A stretch of DNA of 64,000 nt, from assembly GCF_003626595.1 (NCBI RefSeq), contig NZ_RBAK01000001.1, positions 1,178,001 to 1,242,000 on the forward strand, in the 5' to 3' direction. Under the pieces are notes generated by a model. That model saw only the letters and a program-made list of their open reading frames with translations, had not been told where the DNA came from and did not search any database. A program made the position numbers and the translations under genes. Numbering within the stretch: the first letter of the stretch is position 1; each line of letters begins with the position of its first letter. This document shows positions 41,824-50,400 of this stretch, piece by piece. The DNA is from Micromonospora endolithica (GTDB taxonomy: Bacteria > Actinomycetota > Actinomycetes > Mycobacteriales > Micromonosporaceae).

Positions 41824-42272
41824 GGGCCGGGTACGGGGCGCCGCTGCGGCACCTGCTGCTGATGGCCGGCGCGTTCGCGGTCGCCGGCTGGGTGCTGGCG
41901 CGGATCGCCGGGGAGCCGACGGCCGGCCGGATGCTGCTGTGGTTCGTCGGCGCGGTGATCGCCCACGACCTCGTCCTGTTCCCCGTCTACGCGACGGCGG
42001 ACCGGGCGCTGCGCGCCCGGCTGGCCGCCCCGGCGCGGGGGCCGTCCCCGCTGAACCACGTCCGGGTGCCGGCGCTGGCCGCCGGCCTGATCTTCCTGGT
42101 GTACCTGCCCGGTGTCCTGGGTCTCGGCCGGGACACCTACCGGGCGGCGACCGGGCTGGAACGGGAACCGCTGCTCGGCCGCTGGCTGCTGCTGACCGCC
42201 GCGCTCTTCCTGGCCAGTGGTCTGCTCTACGCGCTGCGCCGGTGGCGGGCGCACCACCTCCGCCGGGTTTGA
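41820..42272 (+). CDS. Membrane protein paired with the molybdopterin oxidoreductase
   Basis: The 150-residue protein has four helices (LLLMAGAFAVAGWVLARI, LLWFVGAVIAHDLVLFPV, ALAAGLIFLVYLPGVLGL, LLLTAALFLASGLLYAL). The GTG overlaps the upstream stop by GTGA, so the two are translated together. It is likely a membrane partner of the oxidoreductase; no family is recognised. VIAHDLVLFPVY with one histidine and an aspartate in a helix is notable. Confidence 0.7.
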   Translation: MRAGYGAPLRHLLLMAGAFAVAGWVLARIAGEPTAGRMLLWFVGAVIAHDLVLFPVYATADRALRARLAAPARGPSPLNHVRVPALAAGLIFLVYLPGVLGLGRDTYRAATGLEREPLLGRWLLLTAALFLASGLLYALRRWRAHHLRRV

Positions 42273-42348
42273 CGCGATATTAGGCGCACGGGCGGCACCG
42301 TCACCCGACTTCGCCGGAATGCGGGACGCGGAGCGGGACCGGCGGAAG

Positions 42349-42375
42349 TGTCACGGATCGGTGGGCTGCCCGGTC
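42349..42375 (+). promoter_or_regulatory. Candidate ECF41-type promoter
   Basis: TGTCAC at 42349 and GGTC at 42372 are spaced as in ECF41 promoters (TGTCACA, 16-18 bases, CGTC; the second element is one base off). It lies before the oxidoreductase gene, whose neighbour encodes an ECF41 sigma factor. Confidence 0.45.
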
Positions 42376-42432
42376 GTAGGTGACGACTCCGCGGCCACAC
42401 CGGCTGTGGACGCAGACAGGGAGTGACAGCAC

Positions 42433-43185
42433 ATGAAGATCGTCGTCATCGGGGGCAGCGGACTCATCGGCTCCAAGCTCGTGACGATCCTGCGCCAGCG
42501 TGGGCACGAGGTCGTCGCGGCCTCCCCGAGCACCGGCGTCAACACGCTGACCGGGGAGGGCCTGGCCGCCGCGGTGGCCGGTGCCGCCGTCGTCGTCGAC
42601 GTGTCCAACTCACCGTCGTTCGCCGACGACGCCGCCCGGGAGTTCTTCGAGACGTCGACCGGCAACCTGCTGGCCGCCGAGGCCGAGGCCGGCGTCGGCC
42701 ACCACGTGGTCCTGTCCGTGGTGAACGCCGACCGCATCACCGACAGCGGGTACATGCGGGCGAAGGTCGTCCAGGAGAAGCTGGTCGCCTCCGGCGGGAT
42801 CGGCTGGTCGGTGGTCCGCGCCACGCAGTTCTTCGAGTTCGTCGGCGCCATCCTCGACGGTTCGACCGACGGCGGCGTCGTACACCTGGCTCCGGTGCTG
42901 TTCCAGCCGGTCGCCGCCGACGACGTGGCGGCGACGCTGGCCGACGTCGCGCTCGGCGCGCCGGTCGGTGGCGTGGTCGACCTGGGCGGCCCGGAGCGGT
43001 TCCGCTTCGACGAGTTCGGCCGGGCCGCGCTGACGGCGGCCGGCGACGGCCGGGAGGTGCGCACCGATCCCGCCGCCGGCTATTTCGGCGCGAGCCTGGC
43101 AGAGGACTCCCTGGTGCCGTCCACCGGCGCCCGGACCGGCTCGGTCACCATCGACCAGTGGCGGGCGCGGAACGCGGACCGCTGA
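42433..43185 (+). CDS. NmrA-like NAD(P)-binding oxidoreductase (SDR)
   Basis: The 250-residue protein starts with KIVVIGGSGLIGSKLVTIL (GxxGxxG) and continues VVVDVSNSPSFADDAAREFF, VVLSVVNADRI and YMRAKVVQEKLVASG. It is an atypical SDR/NmrA-like epimerase type without the full YxxxK triad. These genes are the common neighbour and target of ECF41 sigma factors, as here, where the sigma factor begins 57 bp downstream. Substrate unknown. Confidence 0.88.
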   Translation: MKIVVIGGSGLIGSKLVTILRQRGHEVVAASPSTGVNTLTGEGLAAAVAGAAVVVDVSNSPSFADDAAREFFETSTGNLLAAEAEAGVGHHVVLSVVNADRITDSGYMRAKVVQEKLVASGGIGWSVVRATQFFEFVGAILDGSTDGGVVHLAPVLFQPVAADDVAATLADVALGAPVGGVVDLGGPERFRFDEFGRAALTAAGDGREVRTDPAAGYFGASLAEDSLVPSTGARTGSVTIDQWRARNADR

Positions 43186-43242
43186 CGACCGGCAGGGCCC
43201 GGGACGGCCGGCGTTCCGGGCCCACCGCCTAGGTTGGAGGAC

Positions 43243-44127
43243 ATGAGCAGCGACGCGGGCCCGGTGCCGGCCCGGGACCTGACCGAGTTCGTGACGGTAC
43301 GGCCACGGCTCTTCGGCATCGCCTACCGGATGCTGGGCAGCGTCACCGAGGCCGAGGACGTCGTGCAGGACACCTGGATCCGCTGGCAGCGCGCCGACCG
43401 GGGATCGGTCCGCAACCCGGCGGCGTTCCTCACCACCACGACGACCCGGCTGGCCGTCAACGCGGCCACCTCGGCCCGGGCGACCCGCGAGACGTATGTC
43501 GGGCCGTGGCTGCCCGAGCCGGTGGACACCTCGGCCGACCCGACGCTGGGCGCCGAACGGGCCGAGGCGGTGGACGTGGCGGTCCTGCTGCTGCTGGAGA
43601 AGCTCACCCCGACCGAACGCGCGGCGTACGTGCTGCGGGAGGCGTTAAACTACTCGCACCGGCAGGTCGCCGAGGTCCTCGACACCACCGAGGCCAACGC
43701 CCGGCAACTGGTCAGCCGGGCCCGGCGGCACCTCGCCGCGCAGCGGTCGGCCCCCGCGCCAGCCGCCGAGCGGCGCCGGCTGGCCGAGGCGTTCCTCGCC
43801 GCCGCCCGCGACGGCGACCTGGCCGGACTGGAACGCCTGCTCACCCAGGACGTGCTGGCCCGCTCCGACGGCGGCGGCCGGGTCCGCGCCGCCCGCCTGG
43901 ACATCCGGGGGCTCGCCCGGGTGTCCACGTTCCTGGACAACGTGCTGCGCAAGTACTGGCACTCCTCGACGTTCCGGCTGGTGGACACCAACGGCGCGGC
44001 CAGCGTGCTGGTCCTGGGCGCGGACGGGTCCCCGCAGACGCTGGTCACGCTGGACGCCTCCGCGCGGGGCGTCGAGCGGCTGCTGCTGGTGGCCAACCCG
44101 GACAAGCTGCGCGGATTCGCCACCTGA
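43243..44127 (+). CDS. ECF41-family sigma factor (SigJ-like, with SnoaL-like C-terminal domain)
   Basis: The 294-residue protein has sigma region 2 (PRLFGIAYRMLGSVTEAEDVVQDTWIRW) and region 4 (LTPTERAAYVLREALNYSHR then AEVLDTTEANARQLVSRAR), followed by a 110-residue SnoaL-like extension. All three ECF41 hallmarks are present: WLPEP between the regions, DGGG in the extension, and NPDKL near the C-terminus. The extension regulates core-binding activity instead of an anti-sigma factor. It likely drives the preceding oxidoreductase gene. The ATG at 43243 has a close GGAGG; a TTG three codons earlier is possible. Confidence 0.93.
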   Translation: MSSDAGPVPARDLTEFVTVRPRLFGIAYRMLGSVTEAEDVVQDTWIRWQRADRGSVRNPAAFLTTTTTRLAVNAATSARATRETYVGPWLPEPVDTSADPTLGAERAEAVDVAVLLLLEKLTPTERAAYVLREALNYSHRQVAEVLDTTEANARQLVSRARRHLAAQRSAPAPAAERRRLAEAFLAAARDGDLAGLERLLTQDVLARSDGGGRVRAARLDIRGLARVSTFLDNVLRKYWHSSTFRLVDTNGAASVLVLGADGSPQTLVTLDASARGVERLLLVANPDKLRGFAT

Positions 44128-44158
44128 CCGCCGGACACCGCGCCGTCCGGGACGGTGA

Positions 44159-44878
44159 CTAGCCGCCGGTTCCGCGTACCGCCTCGATGATCGTCTCGGC
44201 CACCTCACCGGGCTGGGACACCGCCGTCACGTGCGACCCGCCGGCGATCTCCCGGACCCCCCGCGCGCCGGCCCGGTCGGCCATGAAGCGGTGCGCGGCG
44301 ACCGGGATGTTGCGGTCGGCGTCGCCGAATACGAACCAGGACGGTAGCGAGCGCCAGGCCGGCGACGGGGCGGCCAGGTTCTCGCCCAGCGCCGCCTCGG
44401 TGATCGGGCGCTGGGTGCGGGCCATCAGCGCCGCGAGGTCGGTGGAGACGTCGGCGGCGAACTGCTGGTGGAAGGGCTCCTGCCCGATCGCCACCTCGTT
44501 GCCTCCGGTGGACACCGGGTAGGACACCAGGGTGTCGGCGAGCGTGCTGCCGGGGAACTGCCCGGACAGCGACAGCGCCGACTCGCCCAGGTCGGGGGCG
44601 AACGCGTTGACGTAGACCAGCGCCCGTACCGACTCGTCGTCGGTGGCCGCCGCGGTGATCACCATGCCGCCGTACGAGTGACCGACCAGGACCACCGGCC
44701 CGCCGATGCCCCGCATCACGTCCCGCACGTACGCGGCGTCGCTCGCCACGCCGCGCAGCGGGTTGGCGGCGGCCACCACCGGGTACGCGGCGCCGAGGTG
44801 TTCGATCACCCCGTTCCAGCTCGCGGACTCGGCGAACGCGCCGTGGACGAGGACGACGGTGGGCTGCTCAGCTGGCAC
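44159..44878 (-). CDS. Alpha/beta hydrolase
   Basis: The 239-residue protein has VVLVHGAFAESASWNGVIE (oxyanion region), the nucleophile elbow VLVGHSYGGMVITAAA, aspartate in FVFGDADRNIPVAAH and histidine in IAGGSHVTAVSQPGEVAE. This matches a large group of actinobacterial esterase-like hydrolases. The start is GTG with GGGAG upstream. It is convergent with the ECF41 gene and lies 31 bp from it. Confidence 0.9.
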   Translation of the reverse strand: MPAEQPTVVLVHGAFAESASWNGVIEHLGAAYPVVAAANPLRGVASDAAYVRDVMRGIGGPVVLVGHSYGGMVITAAATDDESVRALVYVNAFAPDLGESALSLSGQFPGSTLADTLVSYPVSTGGNEVAIGQEPFHQQFAADVSTDLAALMARTQRPITEAALGENLAAPSPAWRSLPSWFVFGDADRNIPVAAHRFMADRAGARGVREIAGGSHVTAVSQPGEVAETIIEAVRGTGG

Positions 44879-45116
44879 GACGATCCGCTCCCTTGCCTCG
44901 GCGACGGTGGCGCGTGAGCACCCCGCCGGCCTCTACCGGTGCGGCTGATTACCCACCCGTCGAGGGTGAAACGTCCGATCGGACACCGTCGGCGCCCCGC
45001 AGCCCCGCAGCCCGGCGGCCCGGCGGGTCGGCGGGGCGGCGGGTCGGCGCGGAAGGGCCGAAATCCAGCGGCCGGACGGTTGACGCCGCACCGGCGCCAG
45101 GGGGAAGACTGGCTCG

Positions 45117-45992
45117 GTGGACATCGACGACTACCGGACGCACTCACCGCTCAGCGATCCCCGCCGGCACGCCGCCCTCCTCGACGCCGTACCGGCCGAC
45201 ATCGCCACGGTCGCCGCGACCGCCCGCAACGTGATCGTGCACTACCGCGCCGGCGGGGTGGACCTGCCGGTGGATCGCCAGCGCGAGGTGGACCTGCGGT
45301 GGGTGGACCGCATCCTGGACACCGACCAGTCCCGTGCGCCGCTGCCGCTGGCCGCCGCACGACCGGCCGCCGACCGGGTCGCCGGCTGCTGCCGGGACCA
45401 CACGCTGCTGTCCGTCGGGGTGCTGCGTCAGCATGGCGTCCCGGCGCGCAGCCGGGTCGGCTTCGCCTCCTACTTCAAGCCCGGCTGGCACCACGACCAC
45501 GTCCTGGTCGAATACTGGAACGGCGACCGTTGGGTGTGGGCCGACCCGGAGCTGGACCCGGCCGATCGACGGGCGTTCGACGGCTACGACATCGACCCGG
45601 CGGCGGGGCACTTCGACTCGGCGGCGCGGGTGTGGTCGGCGTACCGGGCCGGAACGGTCGACCCCGAGGTCTACGGCGTGGACGAGGGGCTGCCGATCCG
45701 CGGGGCCTGGTTCATCCACAACTACGTCCTGCTCGAGCTGGCCCACCGGCAGAAGGACGAACTGCTGCTGTGGGACGCCTTCGGCGCGATGACCGAGGAC
45801 ATCGCGCAGGCGGACCTCGCGCTCGTCGACGGGGTCGCCGCGCTGCTGCTCGCCGCGGACGACGGCGACCCGGCCGCGGAGAAGGAACTGGCCGACCGGT
45901 ACGCGGCCGACGACCGGCTCCGCCCCGGCACCTCGATCCGCAGCATCTCCCCGGTCACCGACACCCCCGTCACGGTGGACCTGCGTCGGTGA
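45117..45992 (+). CDS. Transglutaminase-like domain protein
   Basis: The 291-residue protein carries a transglutaminase/protease-like core: cysteine in VAGCCRDHTLLSVGVLRQHG, histidine in HHDHVLVEYWNGDRWVWA and aspartate in WADPELDP. The motif WNGDRWVWADPE is diagnostic. It has no signal peptide. Its function is unknown; relatives are annotated as transglutaminase-like without a substrate. GTG start with GGGGGAAG upstream. The 238 bp before it contain only low-complexity GC-rich repeats. Confidence 0.8.
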   Translation: MDIDDYRTHSPLSDPRRHAALLDAVPADIATVAATARNVIVHYRAGGVDLPVDRQREVDLRWVDRILDTDQSRAPLPLAAARPAADRVAGCCRDHTLLSVGVLRQHGVPARSRVGFASYFKPGWHHDHVLVEYWNGDRWVWADPELDPADRRAFDGYDIDPAAGHFDSAARVWSAYRAGTVDPEVYGVDEGLPIRGAWFIHNYVLLELAHRQKDELLLWDAFGAMTEDIAQADLALVDGVAALLLAADDGDPAAEKELADRYAADDRLRPGTSIRSISPVTDTPVTVDLRR

Positions 45993-46007
45993 GACGCCGC
46001 CGGCCGG

Positions 46008-46628
46008 CTACTCGAAGCGGGACGGGTCACCCGCGCCCCGGCGCAGGATCTCCGGCTCCGGTCCGGACAGGTCGACCACCGTGGTCGGCTCCTTGCCGCA
46101 GTCACCGGCGTCGACCACCGCGTCGAGGAGGTGGTCCAGCCGCTCCTTGATCTCCCAGCCCTGCGTCATCGGCTCCTCGTCACCGGGCAGCGAGAGGGTG
46201 CTCGACACCAGCGGCTCGCCCAGCTCGGCCAGCAGCGCCTGGACGACCGTGTGCCGGGGCACCCGGACGCCCACGGTGCGCTTGCGCGGGTGCAGCATCC
46301 GGCGGGGCACGTCGGGGGTGGCCGGCAGGATGAACGTGTAGCTGCCCGGGGTGGATGCCTTCAGCAGCCGGAACACCGCGTTGTTGACGTGGACGAACTG
46401 GCCCATCTGCGCGAAGTCCCGGCACACCAGGGTGAAGTGGTGCCGCTCGTCGAGGCGGCGGATGTCGCGGATCCGGTCCAGGCCGTCCCGGTTGCCGAGC
46501 CGGCAGCCGAACGCGAAGCACGAGTCGGTCGGGTACGCCACCAGCCCGCCGTCGCGGATCAGCTCGGCGATCTGGCGGACGGCCCGGGGCTGCGGGTTGT
46601 CCGGGTGCACGTCGTAGTACCTGGCCAT
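46008..46628 (-). CDS. Sua5/YciO/YrdC-family protein (L-threonylcarbamoyladenylate synthase-like)
   Basis: The 206-residue protein matches the YciO-type branch: IAELIRDGGLVAYPTDSCFA, LGNRDGLDRIRDIRRLDERH, PGSYTFILPATPDVPRRML, VGVRVPRHTVVQALLAELG and EPLVSSTLSLPGDE. The family makes threonylcarbamoyl-AMP for the tRNA t6A base, but the YciO branch is less certain to do so. A second (TsaC) gene probably exists elsewhere in the genome. It is convergent with the transglutaminase-like gene with only 15 bp between. Confidence 0.9.
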   Translation of the reverse strand: MARYYDVHPDNPQPRAVRQIAELIRDGGLVAYPTDSCFAFGCRLGNRDGLDRIRDIRRLDERHHFTLVCRDFAQMGQFVHVNNAVFRLLKASTPGSYTFILPATPDVPRRMLHPRKRTVGVRVPRHTVVQALLAELGEPLVSSTLSLPGDEEPMTQGWEIKERLDHLLDAVVDAGDCGKEPTTVVDLSGPEPEILRRGAGDPSRFE

Positions 46629-46699
46629 GGGTCGAGACTAGGTCCTGCCCGGGCCGGTCGCCCAGCGCGGCCGTCACCCCGGCCGGGCCGGTGTGCCGG

Positions 46700-46981
46700 T
46701 CAGCGGCCGGCGATCGCGGCGGTCAGGGCAGCCACGGCCAGGGTGAGCCCGAGGGCCAGCACGGCGTACCGCCACGGCGCGTGTGGTGCCCGGCCGCCGC
46801 CGGGGCCATGACGGTAGGGGATCGCGGCGAAGGTGACCGCGGCGGCCACCGGTACCAGCGCCATCCACCCGTCCTGGACGGTCACCGCCCGGAAGAACAC
46901 GACCGCCAGGACGGCGCCCACCACGATCCCGCCGAGCAGTGACCACAGTCCACGCTGATCCGGCCACACGATCCGCCCCAT
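46700..46981 (-). CDS. Small membrane protein
   Basis: The 93-residue protein has three helices (LWSLLGGIVVGAVLAVVFF, GWMALVPVAAAVTFAAI, YAVLALGLTLAVAALTAAI) separated by short loops. The ATG at 46981 is preferred to a longer frame starting within a C-rich hairpin. No family is recognised. Confidence 0.55.
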   Translation of the reverse strand: MGRIVWPDQRGLWSLLGGIVVGAVLAVVFFRAVTVQDGWMALVPVAAAVTFAAIPYRHGPGGGRAPHAPWRYAVLALGLTLAVAALTAAIAGR

Positions 46982-47038
46982 GGCACCGTCGTACCCGTCC
47001 CGACTTCCGTTCAACCGGTAACCGTCCGGGCCCGCGAT

Positions 47039-47082
47039 GGTGCCCCCCCCCACTCGTCCGAGTAGGAGTGTGGTCGGGCACC
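47039..47082. terminator. C-tract hairpin
   Basis: GGTGCCC and GGGCACC flank an inner CACTC/GAGTG stem. A run of nine Cs (47043-47051) lies in the left arm. It follows the MBL gene stop on the minus strand. Confidence 0.6.
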
Positions 47083-47128
47083 ACCGTGCCGCCGTGGTCG
47101 GCGGACCGGGCCGCCCCCGGGGCGGCGG

Positions 47129-47920
47129 TCAGACCGCCAGGGACTCGGCGGTACCGGGCGTCAGCCAGCGCAGGCTCTCCCGCACCGGGCCGGGGGCCGC
47201 GGCGAAGGCGGTCTCGATCGCGGACCGCCCCTCGGTGAAGTGGCTCCAGCCCTCGTAGTGCACCGGCAGGACCGTGTGGGCCTTGACCCGGGCGCACAGT
47301 TGCGCGCCCTCGGCGGCCGTCATCGTGTAACGCAGCGGTCCGGTCAGGCCGAACCGCACCGCCCCGAGGTGCAGCACCATCGTGCCCACGGTGAACCGGT
47401 CGGCCACCTGCCGTACCCCGGGGTGGACCACCGTGTCGCCGGTGATCCACAGCGCGCCGTACCGCTGCCCCGGCCAGCGCAGCACGAAGCCGGTCACCTC
47501 GCCGGCCACCGGTCGGCTCAGCGGCGGCCCGTGCCGGCACGGGGTCGCGGTGACCTCGATCGTCGGCCGGCCCGGGGCGGCCAACTCGGTGCCCTGCCAG
47601 GGCCGCAGCCCGGTGGGCGACCCGCCGAGCCGGCGCCCGCCCGCCACCGTGGTGACGACCCGGCCCACCGACGGCAGCAGGGCGCGACCGGCGTCGTCCA
47701 GGTTGTCGCCGTGGTGGTCGTGGGTCAGCAGGACCACGTCGAGGTGGCCGAGCGAGTCCGCCGGGACCGCCGGTCCGGCCAGCTTCCGCGACGACGTGCC
47801 CCAGCCGAACCGGTAGGTCCGGCCGGGGGCGTCGAACGTCGGATCGGTGAGGATCCGCCAGCCGGCCACCTCGATCAGCGTGGTCGGACCGCCGATGTGG
47901 GTGATCCGCAGGTCGCTCAT
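47129..47920 (-). CDS. Metallo-beta-lactamase fold hydrolase
   Basis: The 263-residue protein belongs to the UlaG/phytase-like MBL group: THIGGPTTLIEVAGWRIL, then LLTHDHHGDNLDDAG (HxHxDN-type motif with H-D-H-H-G-D), WITGDTVVHPGV and VLPVHYEGWSHFTEG. It binds two metals and cleaves a phosphodiester or lactone in relatives. The start overlaps the preceding alpha/beta hydrolase stop by ATGA, making a two-gene operon. No signal peptide. Confidence 0.85.
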   Translation of the reverse strand: MSDLRITHIGGPTTLIEVAGWRILTDPTFDAPGRTYRFGWGTSSRKLAGPAVPADSLGHLDVVLLTHDHHGDNLDDAGRALLPSVGRVVTTVAGGRRLGGSPTGLRPWQGTELAAPGRPTIEVTATPCRHGPPLSRPVAGEVTGFVLRWPGQRYGALWITGDTVVHPGVRQVADRFTVGTMVLHLGAVRFGLTGPLRYTMTAAEGAQLCARVKAHTVLPVHYEGWSHFTEGRSAIETAFAAAPGPVRESLRWLTPGTAESLAV

Positions 47921-48711
47921 CGCGCGTGCTGAAGGGCCCAGTCGAGCACCTCGTCGGCGATCCGTTCCCAACCCTCCTGGGCCGGGAGCAGGTGGGCGTA
48001 GCCCGCGTACTCCCGGTGTTCGGTGACGGTGTTCGACGTGTAGTGCCGCGCGTTCGACTTCTGGATCGCTGGCGGCATGATGTGGTCCTCCGAGCCGGAG
48101 ACGAACAACAGCGGCGCCCGGTCGTCGTTGCGGTAGTCGACCCAGGTGTCCTGGTGGCCGGGCTGGAAGTTGGCCAGCACGCTGCCCCAGAGGATGCCGC
48201 CGTTGGCGGGGATGGCGTAGCGCTGCCAGAGCGCCCGGCCCTCCTGCTCGGTGAACGTGTTGGTGAACGCGTACTGCCACTGCTCGACGGTCAGCGGCAC
48301 CACCTTGTGCCGGTTGGCCGGGCTCCGGAGCACCGGGAAGGTCGACTTGACCTGGGACAGCGGCACCACCCGGACGCCCTCGGTGGGCGCGGAGTTCAGG
48401 GCCACGCCGGCCGCACCGAAGCCGTGGTCGAGCAGGATCTGGGTGAACGCGCCGCCGGCCGAGTGCCCGATGATGATCGGCGGCGAGTCGAGCCCGTGGA
48501 GCAGGTTCTCGAAGTGGCTGATGATCTGCGGCACGGTGGAGTGCAGGATCGGGGTGGGGTCGGCGTTGAGCGCCTCCACCTCGACCTCGTAACCGGGGTA
48601 GGCGGGCGCGATGACCCGAAAACCCTTGCTCTGGTAATGGCTGATCCAGTGCTCCCAGCTGCGCGGGGTGACCCAGAAACCGTGGATCAGCACGATGGTG
48701 TCGGGTGCCAT
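47917..48711 (-). CDS. Alpha/beta hydrolase
   Basis: The 264-residue protein has VLIHGFWVTPRSWEHWISHY, nucleophile elbow IIGHSAGGAFTQILLDH, acid region LLFVSGSEDHIMPP and base region YAGYAHLLPAQEGWE. Such hydrolases with WxxPRSWEHWIS near the start are common in actinobacteria and have unknown substrates. The ATG at 48711 follows AAAGGA. It is the first gene of the operon with the MBL protein. Confidence 0.88.
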   Translation of the reverse strand: MAPDTIVLIHGFWVTPRSWEHWISHYQSKGFRVIAPAYPGYEVEVEALNADPTPILHSTVPQIISHFENLLHGLDSPPIIIGHSAGGAFTQILLDHGFGAAGVALNSAPTEGVRVVPLSQVKSTFPVLRSPANRHKVVPLTVEQWQYAFTNTFTEQEGRALWQRYAIPANGGILWGSVLANFQPGHQDTWVDYRNDDRAPLLFVSGSEDHIMPPAIQKSNARHYTSNTVTEHREYAGYAHLLPAQEGWERIADEVLDWALQHAR

Positions 48712-48958
48712 GTCGGGGAGTCCTTTCCGGACCGGAGCAGTCGGGCGCACGGTTGTGGACGGCACGGGAGGTCGGTGGCCGGGGCGGCGCTGCACTGGTA
48801 GGCATTATCGTCCGCGGCCGGCACGCCCGGCAGCCGAAACGCGTCCCGAACACCGGGCGAGCGGTGGCGCCGGGGGTCGTGGGTCGAGCGGCGTCGCGCC
48901 GTCGTCGTCGGACCTGGGCGTTAGCATCCCCACGATCGCCGACGGCAGGGAGGGCGGC

Positions 48959-49408
48959 ATGGCCCAGGACGAGGCAATGACATTCGTCGACAGGGACCTG
49001 CGGCGTGCGCGGTTCCACCGGTCCACGCTCGGTCGTTCGCGGAAACGCTACGGCACCTGGTGTTCGCCACCGACGCATGGCTCGGCAAGGCGATTCTGAG
49101 GCTGCCGCAGCCCTTCCATCCGCTCGGGCAGCCGCACGCCGAATACGCGACCGACGGCTTCGACATGTCGATCTTCGTTCGGGCGCAGCCGACCTTCGCC
49201 CAGATACTCGCGGGCGCGTGCCCAGCGGCAGGCCATGGTGCGGGACTTTTTCGCGACCGTCACACCCGGACTGCTCGCCGAGCCCCGGCCGACCGCGTGG
49301 GCGCCCGAGCACGAGCAGCCCGTCCGACACTGTCTGCACGTGATCCTCGACGAGGAGTGGGAGCATCTCCGCTTCGCCCTCCGCGACCTCGACGCCCAGG
49401 TCGACTAG
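48959..49408 (+). pseudogene. DinB-family gene with internal deletion and frameshift
   Basis: The ATG has GGGAGG upstream and reads MAQDEAMTFVDRDLRRARFH, a pentapeptide-repeat-like start. Near 49032 the frame jumps to SFAETLRHLVFATDAWLGKA and PFHPLGQPHAEYATDGFD, the core of an actinomycete DinB protein. Near 49214-49217 one extra base shifts frame again, after which QRQAMVRDFFATVTPGLL and LHVILDEEWEHLRFALRDLD complete the domain to a TAG at 49406. The middle (linker and first helix bundle) is missing. It needs three frames and is shorter than family, so is not functional. The assignment rests on motif memory. Confidence 0.75.
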
Positions 49409-49433
49409 GGCGTGGCGGGCGGGTCCGCCACCT

Positions 49434-50354
49434 TCAGCGGCGGGCACCGCCCGATCGGCCTGGGCCGGTGCCGGAGGCGCGGTGACCGACGCGCGGAGCC
49501 CGGACGACCGGAGAGGTGCCCGCCCCGGGGCGGAAGTCCCGCGCCGCGCCGGCGACCAGTTCGTCGGAATCACCGGTGAGCGCCTGCCGGATGTGCGGCG
49601 GGATCAACTCCGACGTGGCCATCGCCATCCGCACCTGCACCGAGCGGTCGTCGAGCAGGCGTCGCAGATCCGCCTCGTCCAGCTCGACTGCGGCCACCAG
49701 CGCGGCACGGACGTCCACCACGGGATCCTGGGCGAGAGCAGTGCGCTGGGCGCTCGTGGTCCGCGGGTTGCGCGCGAGCCCCTTGCGGACGCGTGCGGTG
49801 CGGTCGGCCAGCAGGGCGGTGATCACTTCGGGGTCGTGGGTGCGGGTGGCGAGTCGTTCCCGTACCTCCGGTGAGACGTCGTCGACCAGCCGCGCGGCCA
49901 GCTCGGGCTCCAGGTCGTGGGTCTCCGCGAGGAGACCGCGAAGCTCCTTGTCGGGGGCCTGCGCCATCACCCGGCGGACCGACTCGTCGCAGGCCGGGTT
50001 GCCGGCGACCGCCCAGCGGACCCACCGGTCGGCGTCCTTGACCAGCCGCAGCAGATTGCCGACCGAGGTCGAGGGGTTGCGTGCCACGGCCTCCCGGACG
50101 TCACGATCATGGTCCCGGGTCAGCGGTCGCAGTGCCTGCGCGGGCGCGTCGGTGCGGGTCGCGACCGCCTTACGGACCACGGCCGACGGGTCGGACGCCA
50201 GGTCGATGAGGGCCAGCTGGGACGTGGTGGGGTCCTGCGCGACGGCGAGCCGCGCGTCGAGACCGCCGCCCGCCGCGACGTGCGCGGCGTCCCCGGACCC
50301 ACTGTTGCGGTCGGACCCGCCGACGTCCTGCTGTTTCCCCATGGCCGTCATCAT
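49434..50354 (-). CDS. Leucine-rich-variant (LRV)/HEAT-like repeat protein
   Basis: The 306-residue protein is built of about eight short helical repeats of the form AVARNPSTSVGNLLRLVKD, RLATRTHDPEVITALLADRT and GLARNPRTTSAQRTALAQD, each about 24 residues. The pattern resembles LRV or Armadillo-like repeats that bind other proteins. The N-terminus is low complexity and the C-terminal 40 residues are basic. There are three ATGs close together (50354, 50351, 50342), none with a clear ribosome site. No enzymatic motif. Confidence 0.7.
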   Translation of the reverse strand: MMTAMGKQQDVGGSDRNSGSGDAAHVAAGGGLDARLAVAQDPTTSQLALIDLASDPSAVVRKAVATRTDAPAQALRPLTRDHDRDVREAVARNPSTSVGNLLRLVKDADRWVRWAVAGNPACDESVRRVMAQAPDKELRGLLAETHDLEPELAARLVDDVSPEVRERLATRTHDPEVITALLADRTARVRKGLARNPRTTSAQRTALAQDPVVDVRAALVAAVELDEADLRRLLDDRSVQVRMAMATSELIPPHIRQALTGDSDELVAGAARDFRPGAGTSPVVRAPRVGHRASGTGPGRSGGARR

Positions 50355-50400
50355 GTCACGGGTCGACCCGGCGACCGCGGGCCCGGACCGGCACCTCCCG

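Noticed and set aside
44990..45060. GC-rich repeats resembling a structured RNA
   Set aside because: They are short slippage-type repeats of CCCCGCAG and CGGCGGGTC units with no consistent stem.
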